64,000 nt of DNA from NCBI RefSeq assembly GCF_900114975.1, contig NZ_FOUU01000008.1:43162-107161 (forward strand), given 5' to 3'. Position 1 is the first letter of the stretch; every line of letters starts with the position of its first letter. Below the pieces are notes generated by a model. The model saw nothing but the letters and a program-made list of their open reading frames with translations. It ran no database searches and was not told the origin of the DNA. Source of the stretch: Thermodesulforhabdus norvegica. Lineage in GTDB: Bacteria; Desulfobacterota; Syntrophobacteria; Syntrophobacterales; Thermodesulforhabdaceae. Positions 13,473-23,354 of the stretch are shown here, in pieces. The position numbers were made by a program, and so were the translations under genes.

Positions 13473-14273
13473 TCAGGAACTCCACAACAGCCTTTTGAAC
13501 TTGCTCAACAATCCTTCGCCCTGATCGTTGTCGAGAGGAACCGGTACCTCTTCTCCTTCGATTCTCGCAGCGATTCGCCGGAATGCTTCGGCTATTTGAC
13601 TTCGGTTATTGTGAACCAGAGGGACACCTCTGTTGGTGGATATTACGACTTCCTCGCTTTCAGGCACCACTCCTATAAGAGGCACAGCCAGTAGGGAGCA
13701 GATGTCCTCTGTGGACATCATGTCTCCTCGCCTGACCATTTTGTGATTGAGCCTGTTTATTATCAGATGAATGTCCTTCATCATTTCCGCCTCAAGCAGG
13801 CCTATTACACGATCTGCATCACGAATTGCCGAAACTTCCGGAGTCGTCACAACCAGCGCCTTTTGAGCCCCGGCGATTGCGTTTCTGAAGCCCCTTTCTA
13901 TACCTGCGGGACAATCCACCAGGATATAGTCAAACTCCTGCTCCAGTTTTGCGCAGAGTTCTTTCATCTGTTCCGGGTGTACGGCATCCTTTTCTCTTGT
14001 CTGTGCGGCGGGGATCAGGAACAGGGAAGTTACCTTCCTGTCTCTTATCATGGCCTGTTCCAGCCTGCACCGTCCCTCGATGACGTCCACGAGATTATAA
14101 ACTATGCGATTTTCCAGCCCCATGACCACATCGAGGTTCCTCAGGCCTATGTCGGCATCGATCATCACAACGGATCTGCCCCTCAGGGCCAGAGCCGTCC
14201 CGAGATTGGCAACGGTAGTGGTTTTGCCCACTCCGCCTTTGCCAGAAGTAACTACTAAGGTTATACCGGCCAT
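13473..14273 (-). CDS. minD: Septum site-determining ATPase MinD
   Basis: A 266-residue membrane-cycling ATPase that recruits MinC and responds to MinE. The deviant Walker A motif SGKGGVGKTT (about 10-19), the DADIGLRNLD switch region, the VDCPAGIE Walker B region and the C-terminal amphipathic membrane-binding helix (GLLSKFKRLLWSS) are all present. I prefer the ATG at 14273 over the GTG two codons upstream because it lies at a better distance from GAGGTG. The gene follows minC by 11 bases and precedes minE by 13. Confidence 0.96.
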   Translation of the reverse strand: MAGITLVVTSGKGGVGKTTTVANLGTALALRGRSVVMIDADIGLRNLDVVMGLENRIVYNLVDVIEGRCRLEQAMIRDRKVTSLFLIPAAQTREKDAVHPEQMKELCAKLEQEFDYILVDCPAGIERGFRNAIAGAQKALVVTTPEVSAIRDADRVIGLLEAEMMKDIHLIINRLNHKMVRRGDMMSTEDICSLLAVPLIGVVPESEEVVISTNRGVPLVHNNRSQIAEAFRRIAARIEGEEVPVPLDNDQGEGLLSKFKRLLWSS

Positions 14274-14284
14274 ATTCACCTCGC

Positions 14285-14953
14285 TCAGTACGTTATCACC
14301 TCTATTCTATCATCCCTAATTTCCGCCACCTCATACCGCTTCGGTGCGTGGCGGTCTCCATGAGGGGGCACGGCCACGAGGTCGGCTATTCGAATTTGAT
14401 TGGGTTCAATCGATAGCGCCCATATTTTGGCATTTCGGTTTCCCATAGCGCCGGCATGGGCCATTCCCCGAAGAACTCCGAAAATGATTATATCACGGCC
14501 TGCGATAACTTCGGCTCCGGGATTGACATCGCCCAGTATGATACAGTCAACGGGTGCCTCAATTCTCATTCCCGATCTGCAGGTATGCCTTATTATAACC
14601 GGTTCAAGCCCTTGCTCTTCAACGGGAATCTGCTTGATGGGAATATCCAGTTGCTGAGACACCCAGTCAAAGAAGGATTCCAGGTTGTGTCCCAGCCGCA
14701 ACTCAACTATCTGGGCATTCCAATCTTTGCGCAGCATGTCTCTGATGGCCTTGACTTCATCCACCCTGAAGGGCCTGAGCCCCAGATCCAGGACCACACT
14801 GGCCGACTTGAAAAAGTTATTGGAACTCCTGTGTTTCTTTTCCAGGTGCCGGAGAATCATCTGAAAAGGCATGGAAGGGTCGAGTATGAAAACAAAACGG
14901 CCGTCCCTCTGTGCTCTTATTTGAACCGGTGTGGAACCTCGATCCGTGTTCAC
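14285..14953 (-). CDS. minC: Septum site-determining protein MinC
   Basis: An inhibitor of FtsZ assembly, delivered to the membrane by MinD. About 222 residues: the N-terminal FtsZ-binding domain (about 1-100) and, after a short linker, the C-terminal beta-helix domain with SGMRIEAPVDCIILGDVNPGAEV and DIIIFGVLRGMAHAG, which binds MinD and dimerises. I choose the GTG at 14953 because it has AAAAGGAG about 8 bases upstream; a TTG 14 codons earlier would overlap the HAD gene. It starts 13 bases after the HAD gene ends. Confidence 0.93.
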   Translation of the reverse strand: MNTDRGSTPVQIRAQRDGRFVFILDPSMPFQMILRHLEKKHRSSNNFFKSASVVLDLGLRPFRVDEVKAIRDMLRKDWNAQIVELRLGHNLESFFDWVSQQLDIPIKQIPVEEQGLEPVIIRHTCRSGMRIEAPVDCIILGDVNPGAEVIAGRDIIIFGVLRGMAHAGAMGNRNAKIWALSIEPNQIRIADLVAVPPHGDRHAPKRYEVAEIRDDRIEVITY

Positions 14954-14966
14954 CTGCTGGCTCCTT

Positions 14967-15554
14967 TTAAGCTTTTTCCAGAACACTCCAGTCAATACGG
15001 CATTCCAGCTGACGAAGGTCCCTGATTCTAGGGAAACCCCTGGTATGCCGGTTCCAGGGCTGATCGAAAATGATCACATGGAAGCCCTGTTCTTTGAGGG
15101 AACAGCATGTATCGGGTCTATCCTCCACAAAGGCCTTAATTCCCATTTTCCTCAGGACCTCGGCCTTTACGGCCGGGTCTCCCGTTGCAGTGACCTGTAT
15201 GTTTTCAGGGTCCACATCGGAGAGAAGTCTTCTAAGCCACTCCATAATTGAATCCGGCCATATCCTGGCCGTTACAAATCTTAATGGGACGAAACGCCCA
15301 AGTTTTCCCAGGACCTCTTGAGCCCCCGGACAGGGAGGAATTCTGGCCGTGTACTCATCGCTCAAGGTCAGACAAAGGATTTCGTCAATTGCCTCTGCAG
15401 GAGCAGGCACGCATTCATGGAGATTGTACTGCGAGAGGTGTTCCTTGGAAAACCCCCGTAGTCCCAAACGCTCTCTTACCAATTCGACAAAAATAGCCAT
15501 GGTGTCCGCTACGACCCCGTCGATGTCAAAAGCCAGCATTCTGGGGTCTATCAA
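14967..15554 (-). CDS. HAD-superfamily phosphatase (5'-nucleotidase-like)
   Basis: A cytoplasmic phosphohydrolase of about 195 residues. Motif I is FDIDGVVADT with the nucleophile and acid/base Asp at about residues 10 and 12, motif II lies in RFVTAR, motif III is the Lys in KAEVLRKMG and motif IV is FVEDRPDTC. The small helical cap and length resemble the 5'(3')-deoxyribonucleotidase/YorI-like group, but the substrate is not certain. The start is ambiguous: GAAGGAG, right at the upstream stop codon, favours TTG 15554, while ATG 15539 just before motif I and ATG 15623 inside the preceding gene are alternatives. It lies between the CoA-transferase gene and minC. Confidence 0.75.
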   Translation of the reverse strand: MIDPRMLAFDIDGVVADTMAIFVELVRERLGLRGFSKEHLSQYNLHECVPAPAEAIDEILCLTLSDEYTARIPPCPGAQEVLGKLGRFVPLRFVTARIWPDSIMEWLRRLLSDVDPENIQVTATGDPAVKAEVLRKMGIKAFVEDRPDTCCSLKEQGFHVIIFDQPWNRHTRGFPRIRDLRQLECRIDWSVLEKA

Positions 15555-15570
15555 ATCGGAGCGATCTCCT

Positions 15571-17472
15571 TCAATCCATGACGCATACTTGAGCCGGTTC
15601 GTCAAATCTAAACCAGATTTCATAGATTCCTTCTTCAAGATGGCTGTGGATAACATAACCTACCTTGTGAAAAACATTTAACATCCGCCTATTGGATGCC
15701 AGCACGTAAGCGCAAAAACCGTCAATTTTTTTACTTTTTGCAATTTCGCACAAATAATGCAAGAGAAATGTTCCTATGCCTCTTCGCTGGTATTCTGCTC
15801 GTACGGCAAAGTCCACTTCGGCCATGTTGGTCTTCTGATCCAGGATGTATCTTCCGAGGGCTATTATAGTCTCATTTCCCACATCGCCCAACACCCCCAC
15901 TATTGCCATTTCGTGCTCATAATCTATGTTGCACATGGCCTGAATGTTTCTGTGAGGGAATACCTTCATGGCCGACAGAAAACGGTAGTAAATGTCCTGG
16001 TCTGGCAGAGAATAGAAAAATTCCTGCAAAGCCCTTTCGTCGGTGGGTTTTATCGGCCTGAAAAAGACCGTAAGGTTTCCGGGGAAAATCTGATAGGTCT
16101 CCCACTGGCCCGGATAAAGCGGTTCATATACCGGGGGCAGTATCTGATCCTGGTACACATATCTTACCCTTTTAGCTTCGTCGAGCAGACGTTCTCTGAA
16201 CTTGGGATGAGCGATGTTTATGAGTGCAATAGCCCGTTCTCTTATTGCCCTCCCGAAAAGGCTGGCCACACCAAATTCACTCACCACAAACTGTACCGTA
16301 CTTCTCGGAGTTACCACTCCGGCGCCTTCCGTAAGATGCGTAACAATTCGGGATTTTTTCCCATCCGGGCTTGTAGAGGGCACCAGAATGATGGTTTTGC
16401 CGTTTTTTGCCCGAGAAGCCCCTACCATGAAATCCACGTACCCGCCTATACCGCTGTAGATCTTGTGCCCGATTGAATCGGCACAAACCTGACCGGTTAT
16501 GTCCACTTCCAGTGCGGCGTTAATGGCCACCATCTGTTCGTGCTGGTCTATTACCCTGATGTTATTCACATATTCGGTGCTGTGAAACTCAACTATCGGG
16601 TTGTTGTGAACGAATTCATAAAGTTCTTTCGTTCCTATACAGAAACTTACGACGGCCTTTCCTTTATGGATGGTCTTTCTTCGCCCGGTAATCACATCTT
16701 GCATGATAAGGGCTCTATGAGCATCGGTCATCATTTCCGCATGAAGCCCTAAGTCCTTTTTATCGACCAGGTATCTTAGAATGGAATTGGTTATCCGACC
16801 TATTCCCGTCTGAATCGTTGCCCCGTCTTCGACGAGCCTGGCAGTGTACTTACCTATCCGTTCAAGTATGGGGCCCACGGGGAACTCCTTTACTTCGATA
16901 AGGTCCTCCGTGTGCTCTACAAACCAATCAATTTCCGTAACGTGGATAAAGGTATCCCCCAGGGTTCTCGGCATCTTTTCATTTACCTGAGCTATAACAA
17001 TTCTGGAGTGCTGTACGGCCGTTTTGGTTATTTCGACCGATATTCCGAGGGAGCAAAATCCGTGGGAATCCGGAGGGCTTACCTGAATAAGGCATAAATC
17101 GAGAGGAAAGGGACCCCCGGGTTTAAAAAAGTTGGGTATTGTCGAGAAATGAGCCGGAATGTAGTCGGCCTGTCCCACGTTGACGGCCCGGCGTGTACGC
17201 GGCCCCACAAAGAATGTTTTGAGGCGGCAGTGCCCCAGGTAGGGAAACCAGTCTTCCGGGACGGAACCCAGAGAAAGGTTCTGAATGATTTCCACATCCC
17301 GGTAGCGTCCTATGAGTGAGAAGAGAGCCCTGACAAGATGTTGAGGTTCTGCACAACCGGGACTTATGTAGACTCTGTACCCATCACCCAGACTGCGGAG
17401 AATAGCTTCCTCTGCAGTTACCCTCTTTTCCGAATAGTATTTCTGCCAGCCCGGGTTCAAGGCCACTCCCAC
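15571..17472 (-). CDS. Acetyl-CoA hydrolase/4-hydroxybutyrate CoA-transferase-family protein fused to a GNAT acetyltransferase
   Basis: A 633-residue two-domain protein. Residues 1-455 match family I CoA-transferases of the Cat1/AbfT type, which move CoA between acyl-CoA and a free acid through a glutamyl-CoA intermediate; the likely catalytic Glu is E246 in LGLHAEMMTD, and GIGGYVDFM follows. Residues about 480-625 are a GNAT domain with the acetyl-CoA loop RAEYQRRGIGTFLL and NRRMLNVFHKVGY. The start is GTG after TAAGGGGGT. This fusion occurs in other anaerobic Deltaproteobacteria as far as I recall. The GNAT part may acylate the transferase or another protein in response to acyl-CoA, which is inference. 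The next gene starts 17 bases on. Confidence 0.88.
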   Translation of the reverse strand: MGVALNPGWQKYYSEKRVTAEEAILRSLGDGYRVYISPGCAEPQHLVRALFSLIGRYRDVEIIQNLSLGSVPEDWFPYLGHCRLKTFFVGPRTRRAVNVGQADYIPAHFSTIPNFFKPGGPFPLDLCLIQVSPPDSHGFCSLGISVEITKTAVQHSRIVIAQVNEKMPRTLGDTFIHVTEIDWFVEHTEDLIEVKEFPVGPILERIGKYTARLVEDGATIQTGIGRITNSILRYLVDKKDLGLHAEMMTDAHRALIMQDVITGRRKTIHKGKAVVSFCIGTKELYEFVHNNPIVEFHSTEYVNNIRVIDQHEQMVAINAALEVDITGQVCADSIGHKIYSGIGGYVDFMVGASRAKNGKTIILVPSTSPDGKKSRIVTHLTEGAGVVTPRSTVQFVVSEFGVASLFGRAIRERAIALINIAHPKFRERLLDEAKRVRYVYQDQILPPVYEPLYPGQWETYQIFPGNLTVFFRPIKPTDERALQEFFYSLPDQDIYYRFLSAMKVFPHRNIQAMCNIDYEHEMAIVGVLGDVGNETIIALGRYILDQKTNMAEVDFAVRAEYQRRGIGTFLLHYLCEIAKSKKIDGFCAYVLASNRRMLNVFHKVGYVIHSHLEEGIYEIWFRFDEPAQVCVMD

Positions 17473-17557
17473 ACCCCCTTACCTGTCGATCTCGTAGAAG
17501 CGCCAAACCCGACGGAAGATAACCTGTCCTTAGCACTATGTGAGGCTTCAGGGGCTC

Positions 17558-18934
<1,377 letters not shown>

Positions 18935-18988
18935 CTACAATACCAGGAATTTCGCAAGGGAAAATAGTCACAATTTGGCCTTTGAGTT

Positions 18989-20812
18989 TTATTGACTTTC
19001 CTGATGTTTCAGTCTGTTTAAAATCTTGAGGCGCTGGGATTGGTAGTAACGGCTGGAAGGGTCAAGCTTTATGGCCTGTTCAATAGCTTCTAAAGCCTTT
19101 CTATAATCGCCGGAAGCAAAGTAGGCTTCGGCAAGTGTGTCCCAGATATGGGGCTTTGAAGAATCCAGTTCAATCGCCCTTATTGCATATTCCACGGCCT
19201 TTCCGGTGTCTCGATACGGAGGAGGTGCAGTGGCATACAGCCATGCAAGGTTATTACAGAGGTCGGGATGGTTGGGATAGATCTCAACGCCTCTTTTGAG
19301 TGTTCGTTCGGCCTCGCTGTATCTCTTCTTCTCCAGAAGGTATGCTCCGTAGGCGGCATATATGTCCGCCCGCTCTACGGGGCTTTCCACTTCACCCTCC
19401 AGAACCGTTATTATCATGTCTATGTCGCGACTTCGATACCAGTCGGTATGTTGCAAAACCCAGGTTGTGAGCATGAATAAACCCAGGATGACGAAAAAAG
19501 TCTTTATCGATCGGTTCATCCTTCTGTCGTGACCTTCAATAACCTCGGGATTAGATGCGGCCGCAGTAAGAAATTCAATCCGTTCCCTTATACTGTAGTG
19601 ATGCCAGCTCGGGAGGTCTTCTGTGTTACCGCTCGCAACGGCGATCTTTTGAAAGGACCTTATCAGTGGCCATGGATCACCAGTCGCCACAAGTGCATAA
19701 GCATCCGCCTGACGCTCGCTATTTCTGAGAAAATATCCGAAAATATATCGGAAGTACGCTATGAGGATCATCAACGCGGGCATAGAGCAAAGCAGGACGA
19801 AAAGAAGCTGTTTTATCGGGCGTTGGGAAAAGGCGAGCTTTACGAAGAAAACCGAACGGCTCAAAAATGTAAATACCAGGTCACCAAGCCCGTACATTAT
19901 TACCCCGAAGCTGAGGAAGAAGAGAAGAAAGAAAGGCATATGTCGGAGCTTTATGTGGCCCATCTCGTGAGCTATTACCGCTTTTAATTCTTCATTTCCA
20001 AGCAACCGATAGAGAGCAGGGGTAATCAGAATATAGCGCCATCGTGGCAAAAAACCCACAACGGCAGCCGTAAGAGCCCTGCCGCCCATTAACGGCCAGA
20101 ACAGGAAATCCTTTACTACAAAACCTTTGTCCCGGCAGAAGCGCTCCAGAATCAACCGTTTTTCGTCGAATGGAATGGCCTTGCACCTCCATACTCTCAC
20201 CACAAGAGGAGGCCCGAATAAGGCAAAGACGGATAGAGTAAGAGCTATGGGGATGATTTCATACCAGGAGTAATCGGAAAAACCGGAAAACAGCGTTTCT
20301 TCTAACAGCTCGGAGGCTAAAGACAGAATCAGCCAGGGTGTTAGAAGACCGGCGTACAGGATTATCTGCTCACGAACATAGCCCCAGGACGCGAGATCGG
20401 CGTTGCCGCACTTTACCCTCAAGGCATGACCGTCCAGCCAGATGATGATGAGATAAACAAAGTAGAGCGCTAGTCCCGTCAGCGCTCTAAGTGTAACGGA
20501 AGAATAAAAGGGTGTGTTTTCAGGAAACAGACACTGGATGTGAAGACCGTAAGTCAACACCACCAGAAAAACGAGGGCCACTATGTTCAAAAATCCTTCC
20601 GTCAGATGGATAATTACGGCGGGAGGTAATTTGTTCGTGCCGAGTTTACGCAGTGCTCTTTTGTAACCGAAGCGACATATAATGTGAAATATCAAATACT
20701 GAAGCAAAAGGGCGGCAAAAAGCCTGTACTTCCCGAAAAAGGTGGGAAGATCGGTGGGTGTTGTGGTGAAAATGAAAATTACGATGAGGAAGTAAATAAT
20801 CTGAGTGTACAT
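18989..20812 (-). CDS. Membrane-bound M48-family zinc peptidase with C-terminal TPR repeats
   Basis: A 607-residue integral membrane protein. Multiple hydrophobic segments flank the zinc motif HEMGH at 282-286, with the third ligand probably E366 in NSERQADAYAL. This places it with HtpX/Ste24-like (M48) peptidases, which face the cytoplasm and help with membrane protein quality control. Residues about 470-600 form at least three TPR units (for example RADIYAAYGAYLLEKKRYSEAERTL and PHIWDTLAEAYFASGDYRKALEAI) that probably bind substrate or partner proteins. A plain HtpX is under 300 residues, so this is a much larger relative. It lies 32 bases after kdsD. The exact substrate is unknown. Confidence 0.8.
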   Translation of the reverse strand: MYTQIIYFLIVIFIFTTTPTDLPTFFGKYRLFAALLLQYLIFHIICRFGYKRALRKLGTNKLPPAVIIHLTEGFLNIVALVFLVVLTYGLHIQCLFPENTPFYSSVTLRALTGLALYFVYLIIIWLDGHALRVKCGNADLASWGYVREQIILYAGLLTPWLILSLASELLEETLFSGFSDYSWYEIIPIALTLSVFALFGPPLVVRVWRCKAIPFDEKRLILERFCRDKGFVVKDFLFWPLMGGRALTAAVVGFLPRWRYILITPALYRLLGNEELKAVIAHEMGHIKLRHMPFFLLFFLSFGVIMYGLGDLVFTFLSRSVFFVKLAFSQRPIKQLLFVLLCSMPALMILIAYFRYIFGYFLRNSERQADAYALVATGDPWPLIRSFQKIAVASGNTEDLPSWHHYSIRERIEFLTAAASNPEVIEGHDRRMNRSIKTFFVILGLFMLTTWVLQHTDWYRSRDIDMIITVLEGEVESPVERADIYAAYGAYLLEKKRYSEAERTLKRGVEIYPNHPDLCNNLAWLYATAPPPYRDTGKAVEYAIRAIELDSSKPHIWDTLAEAYFASGDYRKALEAIEQAIKLDPSSRYYQSQRLKILNRLKHQESQ

Positions 20813-20844
20813 GGTGTCCTTTTATCGGAAAACGGGGATACCGC

Positions 20845-21894
20845 TCAGTCGGTCAGGCGAAACTGTACCTTACCTTTTCCCAGCAGATCGTGAAGATGCA
20901 GTATTCCCACCACCTGATCTCCCGGAATAACAACGGGAAGAACCGTTATCAAATGGCGCTCCATAATCTGTAGCGCATCGGCTACGGCAGAATCCGGAGA
21001 GATGGTTTTCGGCTCTTTCGTCATGACTTCGTCGATTACCAGTTCGTAGAGCTTGTAACCCCACTTGGTGATTGCCCGTCTCAAATCACCGTCGGTAAAA
21101 ATCCCCAGAAGTTTATTCTCACAGTTCACCACCAGCGTTGCTCCCAGACCCTTCACGTTCATTTCCTCTATGGCTTTATCCATAGAAGTGCCGGGCAGGA
21201 CAAGGGGTATATCACCTCCTGTTTTCATTAGGTCACGAACGGGAATTTTAAGCCTCTGGCCCAGATGCCCTCCGGGATGAATGGTTCGAAATTCTTCAGG
21301 CCCGAAATTTTTCTCCCGGGCCAGAACAACGGCAAGGGCATCCCCCATGGCCAGTGCCGCCGTGGTGCTCGTTGTTGGGGCGAGTCCGAAAGAACAGGCT
21401 TCTCTCGGAACCGCTACATCGATTACGATGTCACTCAACTTCGCAAGAGTCGATAAGGGGTCACCTGTTATGGCAATGATCTTTACATCCAGCGGTTTAA
21501 CTGCACGAATCATCTGGTTTAACTCACCGGTCTCACCGCTGTTGGAAAGGGCGATAATGACATCTTCAGGTCTTACCATTCCCAGATCTCCGTGCAGGGC
21601 TTCCGCCGGATGCAGGAAAAATGAAGGGGTTCCCATACTGCTTAGTGTGGCGGCGATCTTCCGAGCTATAATTCCCGACTTACCTATACCACAGGTTATT
21701 ACCCGACCTTTGCAATTAAGAAGAAGAGCAATTGCTTCTTCGAAGCTCTTGCCGAGACGCTTCCTGACGGTCAGAATCCCTTCGGCTTCAATGCTCAACA
21801 CTTCTCTGGCAAGTTCCAGCAAATCCGAGCTTTTAAGATCTTCGCCGGATTCTTTCGTCGTCACCGGCTTTGTCCATAGCAGGCAATTACCCAT
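20845..21894 (-). CDS. kdsD: Arabinose-5-phosphate isomerase (KpsF/GutQ family)
   Basis: Converts ribulose-5-phosphate to arabinose-5-phosphate, the first step to Kdo of lipopolysaccharide. The 349-residue product has the SIS sugar-isomerase domain with VITCGIGKSGIIARKIAATLSS, TPSFFLHPAEALHGDLGM and ALSNSGETGE, then a pair of CBS domains (about residues 220-340). I start at ATG 21894, 10 bases after the purF stop with AAGAGG upstream; the open frame extends into purF without conserved sequence. It follows purF and precedes the M48 peptidase. Together with LptF, LpxL-like acyltransferase and PlsC in this window it points to a Gram-negative outer membrane. Confidence 0.92.
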   Translation of the reverse strand: MGNCLLWTKPVTTKESGEDLKSSDLLELAREVLSIEAEGILTVRKRLGKSFEEAIALLLNCKGRVITCGIGKSGIIARKIAATLSSMGTPSFFLHPAEALHGDLGMVRPEDVIIALSNSGETGELNQMIRAVKPLDVKIIAITGDPLSTLAKLSDIVIDVAVPREACSFGLAPTTSTTAALAMGDALAVVLAREKNFGPEEFRTIHPGGHLGQRLKIPVRDLMKTGGDIPLVLPGTSMDKAIEEMNVKGLGATLVVNCENKLLGIFTDGDLRRAITKWGYKLYELVIDEVMTKEPKTISPDSAVADALQIMERHLITVLPVVIPGDQVVGILHLHDLLGKGKVQFRLTD

Positions 21895-21904
21895 AAAAAA
21901 CCTC

Positions 21905-23326
21905 TTATTTTTCGAAGCAGTCTTTTTGGAGTTCTGCCTCACACGGAATAGGGTAGTCCCCGGTAAAACAGGCGACGCAGTAAGGATGATTACGGCAACG
22001 CGCTCCCGTTGCTTCCAGAAGCCCTTCCAGACTCAGATAACCCAGAGAATCCAGCCCTATGAAGTCTCTTATTTCCTCAACCGAGTGGGACGCCGCTATA
22101 AGTTCTCCTCTCGTGGAAAAATCAATCCCGTAAGGACAGGGATGTCTGTGAGGAGGACAGCTCACAAGCATGTGGAGTTCCTTGGCACCGGCCTGCCGCA
22201 GGGTGTGGATCCTCGTTCTCGTGGTTGTTCCCCTAATTATTGAATCCTCTATGAGAACTATACGTTTACCGCGGATTAGCTCCTTTACGGGATTGAGCTT
22301 AACCCTTACGGCGAAGGTTCTCATATTCTGACTGGGTTGAATGAAGGTTCTGCCTACATAGTGGTTTCTTATGATACCCATTTCGAAAGGTAGATTTGAA
22401 GCTTCCGCATAACCGAGGGCGGCATAGTTGCCCGAGTCGGGAAAGGGCATAACCATGTCTGCGTCGATGTCGTATTCTTTTGCAAGGAGCTGGCCGAGAC
22501 GCTTTCGAACCAGATACACATTTTGGCCGAATATACGACTGTCGGGACGGGCAAAATAGATGAATTCAAATATGCAGTAGCGCGAATCGGTTGTCGGAAA
22601 AGGGAAAACAGACTTCATTCCGTTGTGGTCGATTATTAAAATCTCGCCCGGTTCGATGTCCCTCAGGTAGTGAGCTTCTATCAGGTCGAAGGCACAGGTT
22701 TCCGAAGCCACCACATAAGCGTCATGGAGTTTTCCAAGACACAAAGGCCGAAATCCCATGGGATCTCTTACGGCAATCAATTTGTCCCTGGTACAGATGA
22801 CCAGCGAATAGGCCCCCCTGACCTCCTGCAACGCCCTGATCAGGGCCTCTTCGAGTCCATACTTCAAGTTCCTGGCCACGAGATGCATTATCACTTCTGT
22901 GTCCATGGTGGTCCGGAAGATTGCCCCCTGAGATTCAAGGTCTCGCCTGAGTTCAACAGCGTTCACCAGATTTCCATTGTGGGCTATGGCATAATATTCA
23001 CGACCATGAAACACCACAAAAGGCTGGGCGTTTGAAAGAAGTGAAGAGCCTGTGGTCGAATATCTAACATGACCGATGCCCAGATAGCCCCGAAGAGATT
23101 GAAGGATCTCTTCACGGAAGACTTCTGAGACGAGGCCCATGTTCTTGTAGTCTCTCAGGCGATTTCCGTCAGATACGGCAATACCTGCACTTTCCTGGCC
23201 TCGATGTTGCAAGGCATACAATCCGAAGTAGATCAATTTCGATGCATCTTCATGGCCGTATATTCCGAATATTCCACATTCTTCCCGTCTTGATGGAGTA
23301 AAAACCTCAAGGGGCGGACACCTCAT
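21905..23326 (-). CDS. purF: Amidophosphoribosyltransferase, Fe-S (Bacillus-type)
   Basis: Makes phosphoribosylamine from PRPP and glutamine, the committing step of purine synthesis. In the 473-residue product the N-terminal nucleophile Cys17 (EECGIFGIYG) is preceded by a short propeptide that must be removed. The PRPP loop is VLIEDSIIRGTTTR. Cysteines in YCIFEFIYFARPDS, HPCPYGIDF and YCVACFTGDYP match the [4Fe-4S]-binding class known from Bacillus, rather than the cluster-free E. coli class. I start at ATG 23326; a TTG two codons upstream is possible. It lies 28 bases after carB and 10 before kdsD, in one minus-strand run. Confidence 0.96.
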   Translation of the reverse strand: MRCPPLEVFTPSRREECGIFGIYGHEDASKLIYFGLYALQHRGQESAGIAVSDGNRLRDYKNMGLVSEVFREEILQSLRGYLGIGHVRYSTTGSSLLSNAQPFVVFHGREYYAIAHNGNLVNAVELRRDLESQGAIFRTTMDTEVIMHLVARNLKYGLEEALIRALQEVRGAYSLVICTRDKLIAVRDPMGFRPLCLGKLHDAYVVASETCAFDLIEAHYLRDIEPGEILIIDHNGMKSVFPFPTTDSRYCIFEFIYFARPDSRIFGQNVYLVRKRLGQLLAKEYDIDADMVMPFPDSGNYAALGYAEASNLPFEMGIIRNHYVGRTFIQPSQNMRTFAVRVKLNPVKELIRGKRIVLIEDSIIRGTTTRTRIHTLRQAGAKELHMLVSCPPHRHPCPYGIDFSTRGELIAASHSVEEIRDFIGLDSLGYLSLEGLLEATGARCRNHPYCVACFTGDYPIPCEAELQKDCFEK

Positions 23327-23354
23327 GGGCAACTGCTCACCTCTTATTTTTGAC

